64,000 nucleotides of DNA from Eurosta solidaginis (GCF_040869045.1 NC_090319.1:56764779-56828778); one strand, 5' to 3'; shown: positions 1-11,976, numbered from the stretch's first letter. Made by a program: numbers and translations. Notes: a model not told the origin generated them from the sequence alone.

Positions 1-360
1 TAAGATGTTTGGATGTTTGGATGTTTGTCCAGACGTTTGTCTTTGTGACTCAATCACGCAAGAACGGCTGGACCGATTTGGATGAAATTTTGCACACATA
101 TAGCCAACAATCTAGAAGGATCTACTAGCTATATATTTTTCAAAAGGGGCGTGGTCCCCGCCCCCTAGGAACAGTTATAATTTAATTATTATATTTTTTC
201 GTCTTTGCGACTGAATCACGCCAGAATGGCTACACGGATTTTGATGAAATTTGGGACACAGACAGTAGTCTACTAGCGAAATTTTTTTCGAACATGGAAA
301 GAGGGGTGGGGGTCCCACGACCCCTTCGAGAAATTATTTTTCATAATTTTTACACATTAT
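1..360. repeat. Dispersed repeat with two diverged ~157-bp sub-units
   Basis: Two related blocks, about 46-166 and 203-332, share the order 'ctttg(t/c)gact(c/g)aatcacgc', 'gaa(c/t)ggct', 'gatgaaatt', an acacata-like run, and a C-rich or G-rich end. I see no protein-coding signal. Comparable sub-repeats are common in insect non-coding dispersed repeats, but I cannot name the family. Confidence 0.5.
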
Positions 361-781
361 AACTTTACGTATACTGGCCTTCACCAATATCACAGACTCA
401 AGGGGTCAAATAAGTCGAGGGCTTACAAAGTAAGCAGTGACACCCTCCGCCCGCCCCCTTTTATCTACCCCTCTGGTGTAAAATCCATAAATTGTTGTAA
501 CTCAATCTAAATTTTCTCCTAAATCAATAGTTTTTGGTATCTGGTACATACAGAACGAGATCTAGACAATTTTGGAGGAACGATCAGTGGTCCTCTCCTC
601 TACTCCCGCCATCCGCCCTCCATCAATTGTTTTTATTAGCACGCTTTTATTAGCTTTACCTGTATGTTTCTATGTAACTTTTTATTCGCTCCAATGCGCC
701 TGCTGCCTTATTAACATGGTTTTATAATTAGCTTCACCTTATTTGTAATCCCGTAAGGGTAATATCGAGACCCTTCCGGGA
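361..781. other. Unassigned AT-rich flank of the satellite array
   Basis: No gene, RNA or clear repeat seen. Two short C-rich patches (around 444-470 and 594-620) are the only compositional features. Confidence 0.4.
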
Positions 782-3700
782 TCATTTCTGGATGGTTTTC
801 GGGATCGGTCCGGGATTACGCCGGGGTAATTTCGGGACTTTTTCGGGACTATTTCGGGATCATTTTGGGACCCTTCCGGGATCATTTCTGTATAGTTTAC
901 GGGATCCGTCCGGGATCCCGTCGGGGTTATTTTGGAACATTTTCGGGACTATTCCGGAATCATTTCGGGACTATTTCGCGATCATTTGGGGACCCTTCCG
1001 GCATCATTTCTGGATGGTTTTCGGGATCCGTGCGGGATCTCGTCGGGGTCATTTGGGGACTTTTTCGGGATCATCTTGGGGCTCATCCGGCATCATTTCT
1101 GGATGGTTTTCGGGATCCGTCCGGGATCCCGTCGGGGTCATTTCGGGACTTTTTCGCGACTAATACGGGATCATTTGGGAACCCTTTCGGCATCATTTCT
1201 GGATGGTTTTCGGGATCCGTCCGGGATCCCGTCGGGTCATTTCGGGACTTTTTCGAGACTAATACGGGATCATTTGGGAACCCTTTCGGCATCATTTCTG
1301 GATGGTTTTCGGGATCCATCCGGGATCCCATTAGGGTAATTTCGGGACTATTAGGGGATCATTTGGGAACTTTTCCGGCATCATTTCTGAATAATTTTCG
1401 GGATCCGTCCGGGATGCCGACGAGGTCATTTCGGGACTATTTCGGGATCATTTGGGATACCTACCGGCATCATTTCTGGATTGTTTTTGGGATTCGTCCG
1501 GGATCCCGTCGTGGTCCTTTCGGGACTTTTTTTCGACTAATACGGGATCATTTGCGGACCCTTTCGGCATCATTTATGGATAGTTGTCGGGATCCCGTCA
1601 CGGTCATTTCGGGACTATTAGGGGATCATTTGAGGACCTTTCCGGCACATTTCTGTATTGTTTTCGGAATCCTTTCGGGATCCCGTCAGGGTCATTTTGG
1701 GACTTTTTCGGGGCTAATACGGGATCATTTGGGGATCCTCTAGGGGTCGTTTCGTGACTTTTTCTGTTTTATTTCGGGATCATTTGGGGACCCTTCCGGC
1801 ATAATTTCTTGCCGGATCCATCGGGGTCATTTTGGGATCATTGGGGGACCCTTCCGAAATCATTTCTGGATCCGTCCGGGATGCCGTAGGAGCCATTTCG
1901 GAATTGTTTGTTACTTTTCCGGGATAGTTTTGGACCCTTCCGGAATCATTTCTGGATCTGTGCGGGATCCCATCTGGGTCATTTCCGGACTATTTCGGGA
2001 TCATTTTGGGATCCTTCCGGAATCATTTCTGTATGGTTTTCGCGATCCGTCGTTGATTCCCTCGGAGCCATTTCGGAACCTTTTCTGGAGTATGTCGGGG
2101 TCATTTGGGGACTTTTTCGGGATCATTTGGGGGCTCTTCCGGCATCATTTCTGGATGGTTTTCGGGATCCTTCCGGGATATCGTCGGGGTCATTTGGGGA
2201 CTTTTTCGGGATCATTTGGGGGCTCTTCCGGCATCATTTCTGGATGGTTTTCGGGATCCGTCCGGGACCCCATCAGGGTAATTTCGGGACTATTAGGGGA
2301 TCATTTGTGGACCTTTCCGGCATCATTTCTGGATAATTTTCGGTATCCGTCCGGGATGCCGACGAGGTCATTTCGGGATTATTTCGGGATCATTTGGGAT
2401 ACCTACCGGCATCATTTCTGGATGGTTTTTGGGATTCGTCCGGGATCCCGTCGGGGTCATTTCGGGACTTTTTCTCGACTAATACGGGATCATTTGCGGA
2501 CCCTTTCTGCACAATTTCTGGATAGTTGTCGGGATCCGTTCGGGATCCCGTCACGGTCATTTCGGAACTATTAGGGGATCATTTGAGGACCTTTCCGGCA
2601 TCATTTCTGGATAGTTTTCGGAATCCTTTCGGGATCCCGTCAGGGTCATTTCGGGGCTTTTTCGGGATCATTTAAGGATGGCTTTCAGGATTCGTCCGGG
2701 AACCCGTCAGGGTAATTTCTGGACTTTTCCGAGACTATTTCGGGATCATTTTGGGACCTTCCCAAGATCATTTCTGGATGGATTTCGGGATTTGTCCGGG
2801 ATGCCCTCAGGGTCATTTTGGGACTATTAGGTGAGCATTTGAGGACCTTTCCGGCATCACTTCTGGATGGTTTTCGGTATCCGTTCAGATTCCCGTCGGA
2901 ATAATTTCGGGACTTTTTCGGGATCATTGGGGTCCCTTCCGACATCATTTCTGGATGGTTTTTGGTATTCGTCCGGCATCCCGTCGGGGTCATTTCGGGA
3001 CTTTTTCTCGACTAATACGGGATCATTTGCGGGCCCTTTCGGTATCATTTCTGGATAGTTGTCGGGATCCGTTCGGGATCCCGTCAGGGTCTTTTCGGAA
3101 CTATTGGGAGATCATTTGAGGACCTTTCCGGCATCATTTCTGGTTAGTTTTCGGGATCCTTTCCGGGGCCCATTAGGGTCATTTCAGGACTTTTTCGGCA
3201 TCATTTAAGATTGGCTTTCAGGATTCGTCCGGGATCCGTCAGGGTAATTTCTGGACTTTTCCCAGACTATTTCGGGATAATTTTGGGACCCTCCCAAGAT
3301 CATTTCTGGATGGATTTCGGGATCTGTCCGGGATGCCGTCACGGTCATTTTGGGACTATTAGGTGATCATTTGAGGACCTTTTCGGCATCACTTCTGGAT
3401 GGTTTTCGGTATCCGTTCAGGATCCCGTCGGAATTATTGCGGGACTTTTTCGGGATCATTTGGTGTCCCTTCCGGCATCATTTCTGGATGGTTTTTGGGA
3501 TTCGTCCGGCATCCCGTCGGGGTCATTTCGGGACTTTTTCTCGACTAATACGGGATCATTTGCGGGCCCTTTCGGCATCATTTCTAGATAGTTGTCGGGA
3601 TCCGTTCGGGATCCCGTCAGGGTCTTTTCGGAACTATTAGGAGATCATTTGAGGACCTTTCCGGAATCATTTCTGGATAGTTTTCGGAATCCTTTCGGGG

Positions 3701-5075
3701 TCCAGTCAGGGTCATTTCGGGACTTTTTCGGGATCATTTAGAGATGGCTTTCAGGATTCGTCCGGGAACCCGTCAGGGTAATTTCTGAACTTTTCCGAGA
3801 CTATTTCGGGATAATTTTGGGACCTTCCCAAGATCATTTCTGGATGGATTTTGGGATCAGTCTGGGATGCCGTCAGGGTCATTTTGGTATTAGGTGATCA
3901 TTTGAGGACCTTTCCGGCATCACTTCTGGATGGTTTTCGGTATTCGATTAGGATCCCCTCGGAATCATTGCGGCACTTTTTCGGGATCATTTGGGGTCCC
4001 TCCCAAGATCATTTCTGGATGGATTTCGGGATCTGTCCGGGATCCCGTCATGGTCAATTAGGGGTGCGTTCGAGATCCCGTCAGGGTCATTTCGGGACTT
4101 CTTCGGGACTATATCGGGATCATTTCTGGATGGTTTATGGGATCCGTCCATGACCCCATTTCGGGACTATTAGGTGATCATTTGAGGACCTTTCCGGCAT
4201 CACTTCTGGATGATTTTCGGTATCCGTTCGGGATCCCGTCGGAATCAATGCGGGACTTTTACGGAATCATTTGGGATTCCTTCCGGCATCATTTCTGGAT
4301 GGTTTTCGGGATTTGTCCGGGATCCTGCCGGGGTTATTTCGGGACCTTTTCGGGGCTAATACGGGATTATTTGGGGATCCTCTAGGGGTCGTTTCGTGAC
4401 TTTTTCTGTATTATTTCGGGATCATTTTGGGATCCTTTCGGCATAATTTCTTGATGGTTTGCCGGATCCATCAGGGTCATTTCGGGACCATTTTGGGATC
4501 ATTTGGGGACCCTTCCGAGATCATTTCTGGATCCGTCCGGGATGCCGTAGGAGCCATTTCGGGATTTTTTGTTACTTTTCCGGGATAGTTTTTGCACCCT
4601 TCCGGGATCATTTCTGGATCTGTGCGGGATCCCATCTGGGTCAATTCCGGACTATTTCGGGATCATTTTGGAATCCTTCCGGAATCATTTCTGTATGGTT
4701 TTCGCGATCCATCGTGGATCACCTCGGAGCCATTTCGGAACTTTTTCTGGAGTTAGTCGGGATAATTTAGGGACCCTTCCTGGATATTTTCTGGATGGTT
4801 TTTGAGATCCGCCCGGGAGCCCGTCAGGGTCATTTCGGAACCTTTTCGGGATCATTTTGGAACACCTTCAGGGATCATTTCTCTGTGGTTCTCTGGATAC
4901 GTCTAGAATCGTGTCGCTCTCATTTCGGGTTTTTTTGGGACTATTCGGGGAACTTTTGGAGACCCTTTCGGGGCATTTCTGGATGGTTTTCGGGATCCGT
5001 CCGCGATAGCGTTGGGGTCATTTCGTAGCTTTTTCTGGATAATTTCGGGATCATTTGGGATCCTATCAGGTTATC
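782..5075. repeat. Satellite-like tandem array with higher-order repeats
   Basis: About 4.3 kb built from variants of a GC-richer unit of roughly 90-100 bp. Each unit combines 'catcatttctggatgg', 'cgggatccgtccgggatcc', 'gtcggggtcatttcggga' and 'cgggatcatttgggga', and these sub-motifs recur at about 33-50 bp. The anchor 'catcatttctggatgg' falls at 1002, 1091, 1191 and 1290. A higher-order period is visible: 'ggctttcagg' lies at 2680, 3213 and 3746 (533 bp apart both times), and 'catcacttctggatgg' at 2855, 3387 and 3918. A larger internal duplication pairs about 1690-2100 with about 4330-4760. The array is open in several frames on both strands only because the unit has few stop triplets. I do not annotate genes in it. 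Confidence 0.9.
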
Positions 5076-5389
5076 AGCTCATTTAGTTCTTTTTTTTACT
5101 CAATTACAATAATAAAATGCATTTTCTGCCTAATACAAAATTTTAAACAGATAATAAGCAGGCTAACGCGAATAGCCCATATATTTAAAATTTTCCTTGC
5201 GGACGGGGCCGCGGGTAAAGGCTAGTTTATTTATATATGTAATACCACGAACAGTATTCCTGCCAAGATTCCAAGGGCTTTTGATTTCGCCATGCAGAAC
5301 GTTTTCATTTTCTTCTACTTAATATGGTAGGTGTCATGCCCATTTTACAAAGTTTTTTCTAAAGTTATATTTTGCGTCAATAAACCAAT
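5076..5389. other. AT-rich spacer
   Basis: No recognisable feature between the array and the next dispersed repeat. Confidence 0.35.
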
Positions 5390-6512
5390 CCAATTACCAT
5401 GTTTCGTCCATTTTTTCGTATTTGGTATAGAATTATGGAATTTTTTTTATTTTTCGTAATTTTCGATGTCGAAAAAGTGGGCGTGGTCATAGTCGGATTT
5501 CGGCCATTTTTTATACCAATACAAAGTGAGTTCAGATAAGTACGTGAACTGAGTTTAGTAAAGATATATCGATTTTTGCTCAAGTTATCGTGTTAACGGC
5601 CATGCGGAAGGACAGACGGACGACTGTGTATAAAAACTGGGCGTGGCTTCAACCGATTTCGCCCATTTTCACGGAAAACAGTTAACGTCATAATATCTGT
5701 GCCCCTACCAAATTTCAAAAGGATTGGTAAATTTTTGTTCGACTTATGGCATTAAAAGTATGCTAGACAAATTAAATGAAAAAGGGCGGAGCCACGCCCA
5801 TTTTGAAATTTTCTTTTATTTTTGTATTTTGTTGCACCATATCATTACTGGAGTTGAATGTTGACATAATTTACATATATATTGTAAAGATATTAACTTT
5901 TTAAATTTTTCTTTAAAAAAAAATTTTTTTAAGTGGGCGTGGTCGTTCTCCGATTTTGCAAATTTTTATTAGGCATACATATAGTAATAGGAGTAACGTT
6001 CCTGCCAAATTTCATCATGATATTTTCAACGACTGCGAAATTACAGCTTGCAAAACTCCTAAATTACCTTCTTTTAAAAGTGGGCGGTGCCACGCCCATT
6101 GTCCACAATTTTACTAATTTTCTATTCAGCGTTATAAGTTCAACTCACCTACCAAGTTTTATCGCTTTATCCGTCTTTGGTAACGAATTACCGCACTTTT
6201 TCGATTTTTCGAAATTTTCGATATCGAAAAAGTGGGCGTTCATTTTAAATAGCGATCTGAGATGAGTGCCCAGGAACCTACATACCAAATTTCATCAATA
6301 TACCTCAAAATTTACTCAAGTTATCGTGTTAACGGACAGACGCACGGACGGACGGACGGACATGGCTCAATCAAATTTTTTTTCGATACTGATGATTTTG
6401 ATATATGGAAGTCTATATCTATCTCGATTCCTTTATACCTGTACAACCAACCGTTATCCAATCAAAGTTAATATACTCTGTGAGCTCTGCTCAAGTGAGT
6501 ATAAAAAATAAT
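5390..6512. repeat. Dipteran 'GGGCGTGG' type dispersed non-coding repeat
   Basis: The stretch repeats a set of phrases: 'gtgggcgtggtc' (around 5478 and 5935), 'gggcg(t/g)(g/a)(g/c)cac' with 'cgcccatt' nearby (5641-5670, 5785-5805, 6082-6100), and 'accaaatttca'. It ends in 'gttatcgtgttaacggacag' followed by a (CGGA)n run (about 6325-6362). These are typical of non-coding repeats in fly genomes. Short open frames here look accidental. The right end, near 'caagtgagtataaaaaata' (6492-6510), may be a terminus. Confidence 0.6.
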
Positions 6513-7160
6513 CTGTGATGAAGATCTTCAACTGCAAGCAACAGATGCCGATGGTGGTGGTCAAGGATGCATTATCACAAGACTGTGGAAAATATAGTAA
6601 ACAATGGTGAAAAATCATCTTCCTTCTCAGCAATTCAGCCATAAGCGAGCAATATGTAAGTTGTTTAAAAAAACGTAGTATTTTTTTATTCATTTATTTA
6701 CTAGAGAAAAGAAGCGCCAATGCCTTCTTTACCAAAGATAAGGAGCACTAGTAAAAACACCTTCGGCTCGCTTTTTTTTGTTACATCTGAAGGAAATTAC
6801 TTACATTAACATAATAGATAATTAAATCAAAAGCGGTGATAGAAAGCAGATTTGTACCGTTAGTGAAAATGAATTTCCACCCTTCATATTCATATTTCGT
6901 TGCGATCGCTTTAAAAAATTATATATAAACTGAAGGCGGTGTAGTACTCTTATTATTTCTGTTCACGTCGGTAATGAGAAACGGTTTGAAATTCATCCAA
7001 GGAGGAGGCTGGCTAAAACTCACCTTTTCAGCTTTAATAAGAATCTCCAGTTCCCTAGCTATGTTAATGCATCTTATGATGACTGATGTACGGGATAACA
7101 ATTTGTTGTTTCTTACCGCAGAAGTGACTGATTCATATACCACTGGGTTCTTGCATTAAA
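6513..7160. other. Unassigned intergenic stretch
   Basis: No protein similarity or RNA recognised. There are short A/T runs only. Confidence 0.35.
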
Positions 7161-7329
7161 AAGCTTGTATATTAATTTCATTGTGTTCTGTCTGGCTCGT
7201 TCTTCTATCATCGGGAGACGTGTTTCTGTGAGAGTACATCGAACTGGAGATATAGGGAAGGTGCGTATGCATCGCTTAGGTTCTGTGTGGTATGGTGGTA
7301 GTAGTCGTTTCGTATTGCTGCGTGCACAG

Positions 7330-8036
7330 TGCCTTGGTCCACCTTAAAGTCCCTATCGAATCCGTCTAAGCACAATGACAAGTGCAGTCGGATGCGAAAA
7401 AATGCGCGAGTGCTTTCTGCCGACATTATTTAGTGCATTCTACGGTTGACAAACTTAGACGGCGGGCCAACAGACGCGCACTTTAATTACTTACTTAATT
7501 GGCGCTTAACCGTTTAAACCGTTATGGCCGTCCAACAAGGCGCGCCAATCGCTCCCTCTCTCTGCCAACCAGCGCCAATTGGTCACACCAAGGGAGTTTA
7601 AATCGCTTTCCACCTGATCCTTCCAACGGAGTGGGGGCCGCCCTCTACCTCTGCTTCCATAGGCGGGTTCCGACAGAAACACTTTCTTTGTCGGAGCGTC
7701 ATCTTTCATTCGTATAACATGGCCTAGCCAGCGCAGCCGCTGCGTTTTAATTCACTGGACTATGTTGATGTCAGAACAGACGCGCACGCAAACATAAATA
7801 CAGCGCGTCCCAATCACCATCACCACCAAAGAGGTTGAGGATGCCATCGTTCATGCTAAACCATCCAAAGCAGTGGGCCCAGTCGGCATAGCCATACCGA
7901 TGCCTAAAAACCTATGCAAAGAGGGATTTAATTATCAAGCATATGTCTTCAACTTGCTCCTTTCCACCTTTGTCATCCCCGAAAAATGGAAAATGGCCAA
8001 GATGGTCCCGCTACTAAAGCCTGGGAAACCACACTA
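7330..8036 (+). mobile_element. Jockey-like LINE fragment (family J), interrupted by an RTE-like insert
   Basis: Both halves match the long Jockey-like copy at 39241-41665 of this window. 7334-7481 matches about 39610-39775 ('aagtccctatcgaatccg', 'cgcgag(t/c)gctttctgccgac'). 7775-8036 matches about 39763-40025, including the region coding for KPSKAVGP(D/V)GIA and a P-K-WKMAK-VPLLKPGKP motif. Frameshifts and substitutions make it a pseudogene. A 293-bp RTE-like fragment splits the two halves and is bounded by a 13-bp target-site duplication. Confidence 0.85.
7482..7774 (-). mobile_element. RTE-like LINE 3' fragment, 5'-truncated, with target-site duplication
   Basis: Read on the minus strand it encodes the end of an RT protein: D-I-N-I-V, then RLRWLGHV, PAYGSRGRGRPPLRW, LGVTNWRWLAERGSDWR and a stop. 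RGRP-x-x-RW...NWR is the usual C-terminus of RTE-type LINEs. The 3' end reads '...aattaagtaagtaatta', a short-repeat tail rather than poly(A). The sequence 'aacagacgcgcac' stands on both sides (7469-7481 and 7775-7787), so this is a clean, 5'-truncated insertion into the LINE fragment above. Confidence 0.88.
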
Positions 8037-8365
8037 ACAATATTACAAAAAATGTTCCAAAAACGTATTGTGGAAGGCTGAAGCATAGTCATTGTTTAAG
8101 TAGATTTTGTTAAATACTTCTGAAGAGAAGCAGCAAGATTAAACTAAAATTGGATATGGACCACCTTGGGCATGAAATAATGAACATGCACTCAACGATC
8201 GAAAGAGAGGCACATATAAAGAGGTAAACTTAACCCGGACATCAATTTCTAATTTTCATTAATTTATTATCATACAAAAGAAGTTCACAGCTCATTGTAT
8301 AGATCGCCAACTATCGCTTAACCTGGTGTGTTAAAAATTAAAAATTCCTTGACTATAATTAAAAA
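8037..8365. other. Unassigned stretch
   Basis: No coding or structural feature recognised after the LINE match stops at 'gggaaaccac'. Confidence 0.35.
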
Positions 8366-8500
8366 GGCTGCTTAGGCAATAAAGGTTAACCTGGCGCTTT
8401 TACTAGAGGCAACTAAGTCCTCTTGCCACCAATTGGAGTTAAAGGTTCGATCCCCAAAATCCTAGGCAAATAAAATAAAGAATTCTAATAATAATAATCA
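8366..8500 (+). repeat. Possible tRNA-derived SINE with (TAA)n tail
   Basis: A canonical Pol III B-box, 'ggttcgatccc', lies at 8444-8454. A possible A-box-like stretch is near 8390-8410, and a (TAA)n tail ends near 8500. The tRNA-like part does not fold convincingly as a functional tRNA, so a SINE is likelier than a tRNA gene. Confidence 0.4.
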
Positions 8501-8925
8501 TGTTAACAATTACAGTTTGAATAATTATCAACAACTCATCAATCAAGTCACAGTCTCACTATCCCTACTCCGCCGTTTACGCCAGCACCACGCAACAAAT
8601 ATGTATAATAATAACACTGGATCACAAATTCCAATTTTTTTTTCTGCACCAGAGACGCCATTATGAAATTCCTATGTAAAATCACCTCCTGATTTCGAAA
8701 ATCAAGGTTATTTTTAATTCTATGGTAACGTTTTTGAGATATTTACGAATAACGGTTTTTTCCAAAAAAAAAAAAACATGGGGTCCACTTAATCATATAT
8801 ATCTCAAGAATGAATTAAGCAATTCCAAAACAGTTTGAAGCTTTTAAAAGGTAACTGTGTATACAACACTTTTTGCTAGGCCCTGCAGATTCAAAGATAA
8901 CGAACAATCATTATGGATTTTTTTC
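8501..8925. other. Unassigned stretch
   Basis: A homopolymer run of A (about 8765-8777) and AT-rich unique sequence. No gene seen. Confidence 0.35.
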
Positions 8926-9300
8926 ATTTTTTTTTTTTAATTCAAAAAAATTGTACTTTGCGAAAAATTCTCGGGTGCATTCCGAGAGCCACTGATATAC
9001 TGACTCTGATGTTTTCGAGCCGTATTTACCAACATCAATATCCTTTGTAGGAACTCCAAGGAAACTTGCTGTTTGAACAGGATTGGGCCAAAGAGAAAAG
9101 GGCGTTAGAGGCGTCACTAATGGGGAGTATTCTCGCTTCACTGCCCAGATGAAGTTCTGGAGACATAAGAAGGCACCTCGTAGCAGTTCTGACCGCAGTA
9201 GACAGGCCTGCAGTTTTCTCCAGTGTGTTTCTTTTAGGCTCGCTTTGCTTTAAAAGTGGCTGTGAGCGTTTTTCGTCTTGCCGTAAATGCTCCCGGCGAG
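8926..9300 (-). mobile_element. Jockey-like LINE (family J) fragment, internally deleted
   Basis: Minus-strand reading gives TPLTPFSLW, then P-V-Q-TASFLG-P-x-x-DID, the C-terminus of the long copy at 39349-41616. It is joined (about 9120) to sequence matching the segment around 40920-41060, upstream in the same element. About 460 bp of the element are therefore missing at the join. Many frame breaks; a dead copy. Confidence 0.75.
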
Positions 9301-9302
9301 GG

Positions 9303-9551
9303 ATTTGTTGTTGTTGTAGCGATAAGGTTGCTCCCCGAAGGCTTTGGGGAGTGTTATCGATGTGATGGTCCTTTGCCGGACCGGTAACACAGCACCATTA
9401 AGGTGCTAGCCCGACCATCTCGGGAAATATTTATATGGCCACATTAAACGTTTAGGCCATCCCTCCCTCCCTCCCCACCCCCAAGTTCCATGAGGAGCTT
9501 GGGGTCGCCAGAGCCTCGTCTGTTAGTGAAACAGGATTCTCCGCGGATAGG
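9303..9551 (-). mobile_element. SINE family S fragment (ACAAC-tailed), 3' part
   Basis: On the minus strand this runs 'gaccccaagctcc', 'cccgagatggtcggg', 'ccggcaaaggaccatcacat' and 'cgataacactcccc', ending '...atcgctacaacaacaacaa'. The same order is seen at 38303-38638. The head of the same SINE family (CGCGGGTTAG..., GTCGTAAGAGGCGACTA) resumes at 12238, so the copia element between them appears to sit inside one SINE copy. About 45 bp of expected SINE sequence is missing at the break. Confidence 0.7.
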
Positions 9552-10091
9552 TGAGCAAGTTACAAGTTGCGCAGTAATGTTGGACACAAAATAAGAAGTA
9601 ATTATCTATATGATTTAATATTATTCGCTTTTATGGAATACTTTATTGAAACGATGTTGTTCAATAGACAGTTTGAATCATAGTGTACAAGTACAAGTGT
9701 GTTGACTTATCTGTCAAGCATTCTGACAGGCACTCGCTGGATTCGGAATGACAGCGAATTCAAAATGGATACCATTACCGAGTGCGCCGAATGATTGAAA
9801 AATTGAAAAAGTCGATACGATTGGTAGTCAAAAATGTTGTCGTTGAGACCAAAAATGCGACTCTAGACCTGAGATTTCCATCAGGTGAGCGAGGCTGTTT
9901 GTAGTTTTGACGTTTATCGCTTAGTGAACACACTTGTATAGGTACACTATGGTTTGAATAAGAATAAGAAATAAAAAGGAATTACAAAGTAATGTACAAA
10001 AGGAATGTGTGTGTTCAGTGTTACTCCGTTCACAAAAACAGTGCTGCCGAATGTTTTGATTCCTTTGTTTGTTACAATGTATTTTTAAACA
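9552..10091 (-). repeat. 3' LTR of the copia element (interrupted by a MITE)
   Basis: It matches the other LTR (11992-12237) on both sides of a 273-bp insert: 'gcgcagtaatgttggacac' at the left, and 'tgctgccgaatgttttgatt' plus a TTTAAACA end at the right. Start and end follow the TG...CA rule. Confidence 0.8.
9679..9951. mobile_element. hAT-type MITE, 273 bp (family M1), copy 1
   Basis: Imperfect terminal inverted repeats begin CATAGTGTAC and continue toward ACAAGTGTGTT. It is flanked by an 8-bp duplication GTTTGAAT (9671-9678 and 9952-9959), which fits the nTnnnnAn pattern of hAT insertions. It lies inside the copia LTR. A second copy of identical length, in the opposite orientation, is at 59164-59436. 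Confidence 0.92.
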
Positions 10092-10119
10092 CCACTCATT
10101 GTTGCAATCAAAATGAAAG

Positions 10120-11184
10120 TTATGATGTTAACTCCATTAAGCTACAGAGATATTTATGTCGATTCTTGTTCAACGGCTTAGATAGAATGTCTGCTACTTG
10201 TTCGTCGGTGCTAACATATTCTAAGCCGAAGTGACCATCTTGATACTTTTCTCTGATGAAATGGTATCGCACGTCAATATGTTTAGTTCGTTTGTGGAAC
10301 ACCGGATTCTTAACTAGACGTATTGCGCTCTGGTTATCCACATACAATTTTGCATTCAAATCCGATTTTAATAACAATTCAGTCAAGAGTCTTTTTAACC
10401 AAACTAATTCTTTCACAGCTTGACATGCCGCGAAAAACTCGGACTCTGTCGAAGAAGTTGAAACAGATTGTTGTCCCATTGATGCCCAACTAATGACACC
10501 AGAACCAATGTTAAAAACATAACCACTAGTTGACCTTCTTGTTTCACTATCTCCAGCATAGTCAGCATCAATATATCCGATCAGATTTAACTGACTATCA
10601 CTTTTATAAAGGATACCAACTTGAATTGTTCCCTTTACATACTTCAGGATGCGCTTGACTGCATTTACATGGGCCAAAGTAAGTTTGTCGAGGTACCGAC
10701 TTACAACCCCAATAGCATAGCTTATATCCGGCCACGTTCCAGTTGCCAGATACATCAGGCTTCCTACTGCTTCCCGATATGGATATTCTGTGTCTCGTTC
10801 ATCATTCACGAAGTTGCCAAGATTCTGATCTATCGGTGTTGACACAGGTTTACATTCCATCATACCGAAACGGTATAGAATTTTCTTGGCATAGGCACCT
10901 TGATGTATGTATGTATATTGATCCGTCTTGCAGCCGTTGAACCTCTAGCCCCAAAAACGATTGACATCCGATACGTTTATCTCAAAATTTTCTTGTAAAT
11001 GTTAAATGATTGCGTTGATTTCACCATTGTCGTTGGTAACTATCAGCCCATCGTCCACATAAATTGCAATAATTGTCATTGAAGCATCTTTGTAACGAGT
11101 AAATACACATGCATCGAAATTGCTAATTATACGCACCATTTTTAACGTATCAGACAATTTTTCACCTTACTGCTCAATTTCAGA
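10120..11184 (-). pseudogene. copia pol remnant: RT tail plus RNase H
   Basis: The intact part is 10120-10863 (247 codons). It carries the copia hallmarks EYPYREAVGSLMYLA, PDISYAIG, Y-x-D-ADYAGD, TSGYVF, TSSTESEFFAACQAVKE and ADILSKPL, i.e. the end of RT and the RNase H domain. Upstream, to about 11180, in-frame pieces read C-V-F-T-R-Y then AIYVDDGLI, with stops between. Function in an intact element is cDNA synthesis and template degradation in the virus-like particle. Here the N-terminal two-thirds of pol is missing. Confidence 0.9.
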
Positions 11185-11613
11185 TTACAATTGATTAACT
11201 TTGGCAATGTACCCGACGACTCTTTCATCATCCGCCATTTCGAGCGAAAAGTATTCCTCATAAAGGGACATTACACAAATCGCGGAGTTCTTTTCATAGA
11301 CACAGCTTAAGTTTTCCTTCATTTCTTTAGCTGTGCTGTATGCCAAAACAAGATTTGCACGCTCTGTGTCTATGGATTGAATTATCGCGTTCATTGATTT
11401 CCCTTCGTTTCGTTCATATTGATCCTTTACTTGGGCGGAGGCATCTTGCGCTGGTACTTTACCCAGTACATTGTCGGTTAGACCACGCGCTTTGATATAC
11501 GCGGTTAGTTGAAATTTCCATAGCCTATAATTATAACCATTTAACTTGTGACAAATGAAATTATTTCCTTCTTTTTGATCTGAAAACAAGTCCATTTTAA
11601 AATGAGAATTCAA
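11185..11613 (-). pseudogene. copia gag remnant
   Basis: The frame of 142 codons contains KLNGYNYRLWKFQLTAYI and KEMKENLSCVYEK, and near its end SLYEEYFSLEMADDERV. This is the layout of the copia-type gag N-terminal and UBN2-like domain. The stop near 11185 falls inside what should still be gag. No zinc knuckle is present, because the deletion that joins gag to RT removes it. Confidence 0.85.
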
Positions 11614-11976
11614 ATATGAGTACTTTCAAATATAAGACGATACGATAATTTTCCTTGCAATCCACTATTTCTTTTAATTTATTGGCGGCGATCGAATGTT
11701 CTTTGTTGTTATACCATACACTATAACGGGAAACTGCGACAGGCGATATTGCATAAAAATTGTAAAGTATCCCTTTAGCAATGACCTCCAATTGACTTTC
11801 AACTAGATTTGGTGTGATCTTTTGGTGGTACGCCTCTCACATTAAATAAATGAAACTTCTTATTTTTCTTATTCCCAATTTTTTTTGTACGCTACGACGA
11901 GACGACTTGTAAAAAAATTATGCACACGTCCAACACTTTTTCGACAACGTGATCTCTTTTTACTTAAAGAAATCTT

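Noticed and set aside
865..1743. Open frame of 292 codons (and others at 792, 1908, 1930, 3851) rich in G, F, R and S
   Set aside because: They lie in the tandem array, overlap in several frames and on both strands, and repeat the unit. The openness comes from repeat composition, not coding selection.
6330..6365. CRISPR-like or regulatory meaning for the (CGGA)n run
   Set aside because: Simple tetranucleotide run inside a common fly dispersed repeat; no spacers.
8444..8454. tRNA gene around the B-box
   Set aside because: No convincing cloverleaf or A-box spacing, and a (TAA)n tail follows; treated as a possible SINE.
10621..10940. Plus-strand open frames opposite copia pol
   Set aside because: They are antisense shadows of the minus-strand RT/RNase H frame and show no protein similarity.
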